Below, in pieces: positions 11,282 through 12,018 of a DNA stretch of 12,018 nt (its first letter is position 1; each line of letters opens with the position of its first letter). The position numbers and the translations under genes are program-made. The notes under the pieces were generated by a model. That model was given only the letters and a program-made list of their open reading frames with translations. It was not told the origin of the DNA and searched no databases. Source of the DNA: Candidatus Parvarchaeota archaeon (lineage in GTDB: Archaea; Nanobdellota; Nanobdellia; Parvarchaeales; Parvarchaeaceae); contig JASHWD010000055.1 of assembly GCA_030044235.1 (NCBI GenBank), forward strand, positions 1 to 12,018, written 5' to 3'.

Positions 11282-12018
11282 ATGGTTCAAGAATATAAGA
11301 TGTTCATAGACGGAGAATGTGTAGATTCAGAAAGTAAAAACTTTTTTGACGTAATAAACCCTGCGAATGAGCAGGTAATTGCAAAAGTTCCAAAGGGCGA
11401 TTTAAAAGACACAGAGAAAGCAATAGACGCGGCAAGAAAAGCATTTGATAGCGGGAAATGGTCAGGTAAAACGAACGCAGAAAGAGCTCAAGCGCTTCTG
11501 AAGATAGCCTCCATAATAGAGGAGAATGCAGAGAAATTTGCAAAACTAGAATCGCTTACTGTAGGTAAAACTTTGAAGTATGCAACTGAAAATGATATAC
11601 CATTTGCTATAGATAATCTTAAATTTTTTGCTGGGGCAGCAAGAATGCTTGAAGGAAAAGCCGCTAGCGAATATTCCGGTATCGGGACCAGCATGATTAG
11701 AAGGGAGCCGATAGGTGTAGTCGGAGCTATCTTGCCTTGGAATTATCCTTTGTTTATAGCCATTTGGAAACTCGCACCGGCATTAGCTGCTGGAAATACG
11801 ATAGTAATAAAACCAGCCAGTAAAACTCCTCTTAGCATATTAGAATTAGCTAGACTCTCAAAGGACATTCTACCGCCGGGAGTCCTAAATGTAGTAACGG
11901 GGCCAGGTGAAATAATAGGAGAAGAACTTGCAAAAAGCTGGAAAGTCGATATGATAACAATAACCGGCGACACAGAAACCGGTAAACATATAATGTCGCT
12001 GGCTTCAACAAATCTAAA
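11282..12018 (+). CDS. aldehyde dehydrogenase, gamma-aminobutyraldehyde/betaine-aldehyde type, 5' part
   Basis: The frame is open from ATG 11282 to the window edge (245 codons of a usual 470-500). It has the ALDH N-terminal signature F-I-D-G-E (residues 8-12), N-P-A-N-E, the oxyanion asparagine in L-P-W-N-Y-P, and the cofactor lysine in I-V-I-K-P-A-S-K-T-P. The run T-S-M-I-R-R-E-P-I-G-V-V-G and W-K-L-A-P-A-L-A-A-G-N closely resembles bacterial PatD/YdcW, which oxidises 4-aminobutanal from putrescine to GABA. The NAD-loop motif, usually T-G-S-T/I-x-x-G, reads T-G-D-T-E-T-G. The catalytic cysteine and glutamate lie beyond the window. It likely shares a transcript with the SHOCT-type gene 8 bp upstream; an alternative ATG is at 11300. 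Pyrroline-5-carboxylate dehydrogenase activity is possible but less likely. Confidence 0.9.
   Translation, partial: MVQEYKMFIDGECVDSESKNFFDVINPANEQVIAKVPKGDLKDTEKAIDAARKAFDSGKWSGKTNAERAQALLKIASIIEENAEKFAKLESLTVGKTLKYATENDIPFAIDNLKFFAGAARMLEGKAASEYSGIGTSMIRREPIGVVGAILPWNYPLFIAIWKLAPALAAGNTIVIKPASKTPLSILELARLSKDILPPGVLNVVTGPGEIIGEELAKSWKVDMITITGDTETGKHIMSLASTNL

Noticed and set aside
11488..11973. Antisense open frames under the aldehyde dehydrogenase gene
   Set aside because: The sense frame has clear ALDH motifs; the antisense frames are shadows.
11282..12018. Aldehyde dehydrogenase as pyrroline-5-carboxylate dehydrogenase partner of the proline dehydrogenase
   Set aside because: The visible half is much closer to the 4-aminobutanal/betaine-aldehyde group, and it is 7 kb away in another transcription unit.
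1..12018. CRISPR array, IS element or prophage
   Set aside because: No regularly spaced repeats, transposase, integrase or phage structural genes were found on either strand.

Overview
The window is archaeal. It encodes a translation factor aIF5A with the hypusination loop and a TFB-type (TFIIB-like) cyclin-fold protein. Its tRNA-Gln has an A1-U72 pair and no encoded CCA. Most genes have an AT-rich TATA element about 20-35 bp before the ATG and no Shine-Dalgarno sequence, the pattern expected of leaderless archaeal transcripts. The DNA is AT-rich and tightly packed: there is no gene-free stretch over about 140 bp, and two convergent genes overlap. A small-genome lineage such as a DPANN/ARMAN-type archaeon is plausible, but nothing here proves the phylum. 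No IS element, transposase, CRISPR array, integrase or replication origin is visible.

Layout. 1-262: 3' end of a gene resembling nucleoside 2-deoxyribosyltransferases. 329-721: aIF5A. 762-1346: five-helix membrane protein. 1308-2646 (minus): purine-type phosphoribosyltransferase followed by an aldo/keto reductase, one base apart. 2697-3263: polytopic membrane protein, divergent from the phosphoribosyltransferase across a 50 bp region with a shared TATA box. 3308-3814: family I inorganic pyrophosphatase. 3833-4687: proline dehydrogenase of the bacterial TIM-barrel type. 4767-5405: TFB-like protein without the N-terminal zinc ribbon. 5545-5617: tRNA-Gln(CTG). 5647-6681: glycosidase-like TIM-barrel protein that seems to lack its nucleophile. 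6753-7106 (minus): ASCH domain protein. 7162-8259 (minus): tail-anchored protein of an uncharacterised family. 8379-8792: unknown protein. 8798-9403 (minus): unknown aromatic-rich protein. 9466-10161 and 10182-10739 (minus): SAM methyltransferase downstream of a zinc cytidine-deaminase-fold enzyme. 10857-11273: two-helix membrane protein with a SHOCT-like tail. 11282-12018: 5' part of an aldehyde dehydrogenase close to the gamma-aminobutyraldehyde type.

How the genes fit together. Much of the window is housekeeping: translation, pyrophosphate hydrolysis and a tRNA. A second theme is base and nucleotide handling (deoxyribosyltransferase-like fragment, phosphoribosyltransferase, deaminase, possibly the ASCH protein). 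A third is amine/amino-acid oxidation (proline dehydrogenase and aldehyde dehydrogenase), though these two lie 7 kb apart and need not share a pathway. The points most worth a second look are the zinc-ribbon-less TFB paralogue, the nucleophile-less glycosidase-like gene beside tRNA-Gln, and the deaminase-methyltransferase pair.
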